From: CAYRPO01 sp964426305
GTDB lineage: Bacteria > Patescibacteriota > Saccharimonadia > Saccharimonadales > CAIOMD01
Assembly: GCA_964426305.1 (NCBI GenBank)
Contig: CAYRPO010000002.1
Coordinates: 1 to 36,211 of the forward strand
DNA: 36,211 nucleotides
Direction of reading: 5' to 3'
A model generated the notes under the pieces. That model was not told the origin of the DNA, did not search any database, and saw nothing but the letters and a program-made list of their open reading frames with translations. Positions within the stretch are counted from its first letter, which is position 1; every line of letters begins with the position of its first letter. Both the position numbers and the translations under genes were made by a program. This document shows positions 32,292 through 36,211 of this stretch, piece after piece.

Positions 32292-32648
32292 CTAGCAGGG
32301 AGAGCCACCCATACCAGTCAAGCTACTCTTCAGGGTAGCGTAGATGGCCAGGAGTGCGATCAGGAAGAATGCGTACTTGAACCAGCTGGCACCCTTGCCA
32401 TTCTTCGACAAGACCACGCCGATCACGATCGAGATGAACGCAATCCAGCCGCCGTATTCCTTGAACAGGTTCTCGGCGTTGGTGAGGATGGGCTTGGCAA
32501 GATCCTTAGAGATCTCTACCCCCTCGCAATCGTCGATAGCTGCTGCGGCGCGTGGTGCAGGACCAAGCATGAGCCAAGCAACAGCAAAGCTCAGCGCAGC
32601 GATGGCCGAGTACCTAGCGGCACTCAGCCTAGTGATTACAGTGTTCAT
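32292..32648 (-). CDS. VirB2-like pilin of the type IV secretion system
   Basis: This 118-residue protein has a long signal-like N terminus (RYSAIAALSFAVAWLMLGPAPRAAAA, about 12-37), a mature region beginning near IDDCEGVEI, and two hydrophobic helices (GGWIAFISIVIGVVLS and WFKYAFFLIALLAIYATL) joined by the short basic loop KNGKGAS, the VirB2/TrbC plan. The C terminus is GMGGSPC; with C41 it might form a disulphide. AAAGGAG is 6 bases from the ATG. The pilin identity rests on architecture and on its place between the ParA-like gene and the VirB6-like gene. Confidence 0.72.
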   Translation of the reverse strand: MNTVITRLSAARYSAIAALSFAVAWLMLGPAPRAAAAIDDCEGVEISKDLAKPILTNAENLFKEYGGWIAFISIVIGVVLSKNGKGASWFKYAFFLIALLAIYATLKSSLTGMGGSPC

Positions 32649-32721
32649 CAGTCGCTCCTTTGCTTACGATGAACAAGTGACGCTCAGGTGAGTATCACTA
32701 GGGGTGCTACGCAGCATGCGA

Positions 32722-34283
32722 TTACTCGCTTGCTGCGATCTCGGTCACTTCCTGCTCCATCGGCGATGCCAGCATCGTGGAAGTGTCGTCTACAGCCGCG
32801 TCTAGCGACCGCATACGTTCTTCGGCTACAGTTACCAGTCCCTGATTCAGGGATTGCAGGAATGCCAGCTTTGCCTTGTCGGGCATTGTGACGTAGTCGA
32901 CGACAGGCAGCAGCTCGTTGGACGGGTCGCGGCGTCGCTTGACCTTTTCCGGCATGAAGTAACTGTTGTACGGGATGAAGAAGATTCGTTCCTGCGGAAT
33001 GCCGAACAGACTTGAGTAGTGCTCTCGCTGCTCATTCTTGCCCGAAGCGACGACGATCAGAATGCCGTGGCATTCGATCTTGTCGCCCTGTAGGGTGCGA
33101 TAGCTGGCGATTGCTTGCTCGAGCTCGTCGATGGCCGTGAGCTTATNNNNNNNNNNNNNNNNNNNNNNNNNNNNNNNNNNNNNNNNNNNNNNNNNNNNNN
33201 NNNNNNNNNNNNNNNNNNNNNNNNNNNNNNNNNNNNNNNNNNNNNNAGGGTGCGATAGCTGGCGATTGCTTGCTCGAGCTCGTCGATGGCCGTGAGCTTA
33301 TGCTCGCCGACCACAAACACTGGAACGTCAATCTCTTCAAGCAACATAAGGTCGAGCGCCCGATTGATCTCGTTGTCGAACTCATGAATCATGACCGCGA
33401 AGATGCCCCGGATATACCGAAGCCACTGGCGGTACAGTTCCACGTCGAAATCTCTCAGGAGCTTTCCCTTCTCGGTCGCGTCGCTCGACAGTACAAACAA
33501 GTTGCCACCGTACTGCTGTACGGATCGTACGGCAGGCAGCAACACCTTCAGCTGAATTGGCGTCTTAAAGAAGTTGCCCTTGAAGAGCCGCAACATCTGC
33601 CGGATTGTTGTCGTAGCGCCTTCGACGTTCAACCGTGAGTCGGCGTCGTTCGGCCGTCTGTCAAGCCCAAACCTCATCGCGATGTTTCCCAGCTTGTGTC
33701 GAGAGTCAAGGATAATGGTTGGCTTGGAGGTTGCAACTGCCGACATGATGCCAGCGTTTGTCGCCACCGTACCCTTGCCGCCACCACCAGCCGGGCAGAT
33801 CACGCCGTAGCTGATGCCTTGGTCACCTGGCAAGCTCTCGACCAGTTGAAAGTGTCGCGCTTGCTCAAGCTCGATCAATTCCTTCATGCCCTGTCGGGGC
33901 ACGTAGGTGATCTTGCAGGCATGTAGCGCTTTGTACAGAAGTCCCTGAGGCCCAATGCGCGGTATTGGCCTGTCGGTGCTGTGATCGAACTTCTTCTGAA
34001 CCGATATGTACACGGCCCAGATGATGGTTGCGATCGGCAACACGAGTGACGGGTTGACCCACGTACCTTTGCTCAGTGACTGCAGTACATATGCACCTAT
34101 GCCAAGCCCTGGCACAAACAGACGGGTTTTGTCCGACGTGCCTTGTCGCTTCGGCTTTGGCGCCTTCTCCTTGACCGGTCTGATCTCGGGTGCAGGCATC
34201 GTCGCCTCGCTCCTTGTCGCGCCTAGATCAACTCCAGCTGGCGGTCCCGCAGGACGAGGCTGTTGTGCTGTTCTTTCGCTCAT
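32722..34283 (-). CDS. ParA/MinD-like ATPase with two TM helices, first gene of the secretion operon (interrupted by an assembly gap)
   Basis: The N terminus is Pro-rich, with two TM helices at about 54-70 and 78-95 (LVLPIATIIWAVYISV). A SIMIBI-type ATPase follows: CPAGGGGKGTVATNAG (163-178) as Walker-like loop and TIILDSRHKLGN as the switch strand. A 100-N run cuts it, but the flanks are the same 55 bp; merging them gives one 468-codon frame through SYRTLQGDKIECHGILIVV to a TAG-free end at EVTEIAASE. GGAAGGAG precedes the ATG by about 7 bases. The role is probably assembly or energising of the secretion apparatus. Upstream TTGACAAT...ATTGTCA (34344-34371) may be promoter and operator. Confidence 0.75.
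33092..33301. other. Spurious scaffold gap flanked by a duplicated 55-bp sequence
   Basis: Bases 33092-33146 and 33247-33301 are identical, with exactly 100 N between. A shared end of 55 is a typical assembler k-mer overlap. Removing 155 bases keeps the frame. Confidence 0.93.
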
Positions 34284-34926
34284 TTCCGTGCTCCTTCCTG
34301 CGTTTCGTGCAGTTGGATGGGATGCGTGCGCCTGACAATTGTTGTGATTGTATTGTCAAGGTACTGTTCCCTGTGATTTCTGGCGTCGCTATGACGCGAG
34401 ATAGGGCCGGATTTTCCGAAAGTAAGCCACAGCTATGACGCTAGGCTTAGTCCGGGTGTTGTCCGGTTACGACACTGATGTATATGTTTGCACCTAGATC
34501 AGTCCCGAAATCGAACAGCATGCTTTGTAGCCAGTGGTTGACCGGTACAAATTCTGCGCGTTTGATCTAGTAGTCAGCAACAGAACTTATACCGGGCAGC
34601 AATGGTAAAAATGTTGTTGGCCTGTTTCTTTGTGTTACCGTATCATAATTTGATTGTTCATACAAGCAGCAAAGGCTTTCTTTTGGTTGTTTGTCAAGTA
34701 TGTTAAAGAAGCATTCTAAAATCTACATATATTTAGACCTATTCTGTATATTAAACATAAGACTTTGCTGAGAACCTGCACATAAAAATAGTATATTACT
34801 GGGAAGGCAGCGGCTATTTGGCTCCGCGTTGGGGCGATTGGCCTACAAGTCGATGAGATGCTAGTAGGCTTGCGTGATGACCTGAGTCACAGCACGATGT
34901 AGAGATGGTGTTCACAATGAAGACAC
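34284..34926. other. Intergenic region between the secretion operon and pyrD
   Basis: About 640 bases with the divergent promoters and no gene I can support. AT-rich between 34620 and 34800. A GCCTAC/GTAGGC hairpin (34840-34868) and possible -10 TATATT near 34792 lie in the pyrD leader. Confidence 0.5.
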
Positions 34927-36054
34927 ATGTTTTTTGTGAGCTCTGCAACAAGGTTTGTGTATCAAAAAGCAGCGAAGCCGCTGTTGTTTCGGCGTGATCC
35001 GGAACGTGTCCATGATGCCACGGTTCGGCTTGCAAGAACAACGGCAAGAGTCGGCCCTATGGCAGCATTGCTGCGCATGATATGGGCCTGCGACAACGAG
35101 ATCTTGCATCAAACTGTGTGTGGCATCGATTTTCACAATCCAATCGGATTAGCGGGTGGTTTTGATAAAAACGCCGAGCTGACGGATTTTATGCCTGTGT
35201 TGGGGTTTGGTTTTTTAGAGGTTGGCTCAATTACCGCCCTGCGCTGTGATGGTAATCCCGGGAAGCGGTTGTGGCGTTTGCCGAAGTCTAAAAGCTTACT
35301 CGTGTACTATGGTTTAAAAAATGATGGCGTAGATGCGATAGCGCGACGGCTTTCGGGAAAAAAGTTCTGCATACCTATCGGCACGAACATTGCAAAAACC
35401 AACAACAAAGATTGTGCCAACGATGAACGGGCTATAGATGATTATGCCTATTCTTTTCGGGTACTTGCAGACATCGGCGATTATTTTACGGTCAACATCA
35501 GCTGTCCGAACACGTATGGGGGTCAGCCATTCACTGACAAAAAGACACTACATGCCCTGCTGACAGAACTAGACAAGATTCCAACAAACAAGCCAATTTT
35601 CATAAAACTATCCCCCGACTTGACCGCCGCAGAGCGCAAAGGCATTGCCGAGTTATCGCTCCTGCACCGTGTAGACGGTTTCATCTGTACGAATTTGACC
35701 AAACCCCGCAGCAACCCACGCATCAAGGACGACATGCCCAGTGGCAACGGTGGTATGAGTGGTGCCGTCGTGAAAGAGTTGTCTGACAAGCTGGTGTTTG
35801 ACATGTATGCGTTGACGCACGGCAAAAAAGTCATCATAGGCTGCGGAGGGGTGTTTACGGCCGAAGACGCCTACGAAAAGATCAAACAGGGTGCCACGCT
35901 TGTGCAAATGGTGACAGGTCTGATCTACGAAGGTCCGCAGGTAGTTGGCCAGATTAACAAGGGTCTTGTGACATTGCTTCGTCGCGACGGATATACAAAT
36001 ATCGCCCAGGCAGTTGGCGTGAACCATGTACCAAAAAACAAGCACCTCCGGTAG
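34927..36054 (+). CDS. pyrD: Dihydroorotate dehydrogenase, class 2 architecture with a Cys in the catalytic position
   Basis: This 375-residue FMN enzyme oxidises dihydroorotate to orotate in UMP synthesis. The N-terminal helical extension with FRRDPERVHDATV is that of class 2 (membrane, quinone-linked) enzymes. FMN and substrate blocks: NPIGLAGGFDKNAE, FGFLEVGSIT, IPIGTNIAKTN, VNISCPNTYGGQ, FIKLSPDLT, GFICTNLT, IIGCGGVFTAEDAYEKI and GATLVQMVTGLIYEGP. In E. coli PyrD the catalytic base is the second Ser of NISSPNT; here it is C193, as in class 1 enzymes. The electron acceptor is therefore uncertain. No other pyrimidine gene is adjacent. Confidence 0.93.
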   Translation: MFFVSSATRFVYQKAAKPLLFRRDPERVHDATVRLARTTARVGPMAALLRMIWACDNEILHQTVCGIDFHNPIGLAGGFDKNAELTDFMPVLGFGFLEVGSITALRCDGNPGKRLWRLPKSKSLLVYYGLKNDGVDAIARRLSGKKFCIPIGTNIAKTNNKDCANDERAIDDYAYSFRVLADIGDYFTVNISCPNTYGGQPFTDKKTLHALLTELDKIPTNKPIFIKLSPDLTAAERKGIAELSLLHRVDGFICTNLTKPRSNPRIKDDMPSGNGGMSGAVVKELSDKLVFDMYALTHGKKVIIGCGGVFTAEDAYEKIKQGATLVQMVTGLIYEGPQVVGQINKGLVTLLRRDGYTNIAQAVGVNHVPKNKHLR

Positions 36055-36117
36055 ATAAAATATAAAAAACATTCTAAGCTATGTGTATCTTTCGCTTCTA
36101 CGAACCGAGGAGTAGGC

Positions 36118-36211
36118 GTGTACCTTGTTATTGCCCGCCCAGACGACGTTGTTGCGCATTCATACATAGATGCAATTCGATTTCGGACTGGTAAGCTGTG
36201 TCGGACCCGCG
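36118..36211 (+). CDS. Start of a gene cut by the window edge
   Basis: A GTG follows GAGGAG by about 6 bases and opens a frame of 31 codons to the end of the window (reads VYLVIARPDDVVAHSYIDAI, then RFRTGKLC). Frame and ribosome binding site look genuine. Too little is visible for a function. Confidence 0.55.
   Translation, partial: MYLVIARPDDVVAHSYIDAIRFRTGKLCRTR

Noticed and set aside
1..36211. CRISPR array, prophage, insertion sequence or integrase
   Set aside because: I saw no spaced direct repeats, transposase or recombinase motifs; the only direct repeats are the 21-bp triplet and the duplicated gap flanks.

Overview
The window looks like a chromosomal segment of a small-genome Candidate Phyla Radiation bacterium, most likely a Saccharibacteria (TM7) relative. 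This is inferred from the gene mix (DUF5665-type membrane protein, signal-peptide/PKD/LPTTG surface protein, Actinobacteria-like type IV secretion operon with a split VirB4, orphan pyrD, dense short genes). TGA is a stop codon here: several tight gene overlaps end in TGA. Many genes have very short leaders behind extended -10 boxes. Others, mainly the secretion and membrane genes, carry strong AGGAGG-type ribosome binding sites.

Layout. 1-5.7 kb: partial gene, exonuclease III, a small frameshifted gene with its own terminator, a large membrane protein with an inverted repeat upstream, a class I glutamine amidotransferase, a coiled-coil protein with a 21-bp tandem repeat, and SmpB. 5.7-13.5 kb: membrane-anchored glycoside hydrolase-like protein, GT2 glycosyltransferase, thermonuclease, RsmG, PHP phosphoesterase, LPTTG surface protein, CobA/BtuR-type corrinoid adenosyltransferase, a gene broken by an in-frame TGA, and an aquaporin with a lysine-rich tail. 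13.5-18.7 kb: UvrD/PcrA-like helicase-nuclease, a membrane protein whose promoter carries a perfect TGTGA-N6-TCACA palindrome, the CRP-family regulator beside it, and a DUF5665 protein.

18.7-24.3 kb is the most unusual part. It is one tightly packed minus-strand unit: Gre-factor paralogue, adenylate-kinase-like protein, an aberrant tRNA gene (anticodon GGU, but A19/U56 instead of G19/C56, and U37), an unrecognised 275-aa protein, a DUF2156/MprF-type GNAT transferase, a DegT-type PLP aminotransferase, a P-loop kinase-GTP cyclohydrolase II fusion, and a DUF84 (ITPase/XTPase) protein. The window has no riboflavin pathway. I propose that this unit makes an aminoacylated or nucleotide-derived compound using a dedicated non-decoding tRNA, in the way staphylococcal cell-wall tRNA-Gly serves FemXAB. 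This is an inference.

24.4-27.9 kb: a 51-aa basic protein with its own promoter and large terminator, a four-helix membrane protein, a DEAD-box (DEVD) helicase with a long leader, a PH-like membrane protein and a run of hairpins. 27.9-34.3 kb: minus-strand type IV secretion operon (ParA-like ATPase, VirB2-like pilin, VirB6-like channel, SCO6880-like protein, VirB4-like ATPase), with stable hairpins between cistrons. No relaxase or coupling protein is visible. The 100-N gap in the first gene is an assembly artefact: identical 55-bp sequences flank it, and collapsing them restores one 468-codon frame. 34.9-36.2 kb: dihydroorotate dehydrogenase with class 2 architecture but a class 1-type catalytic cysteine, then the start of a small gene cut by the window edge.
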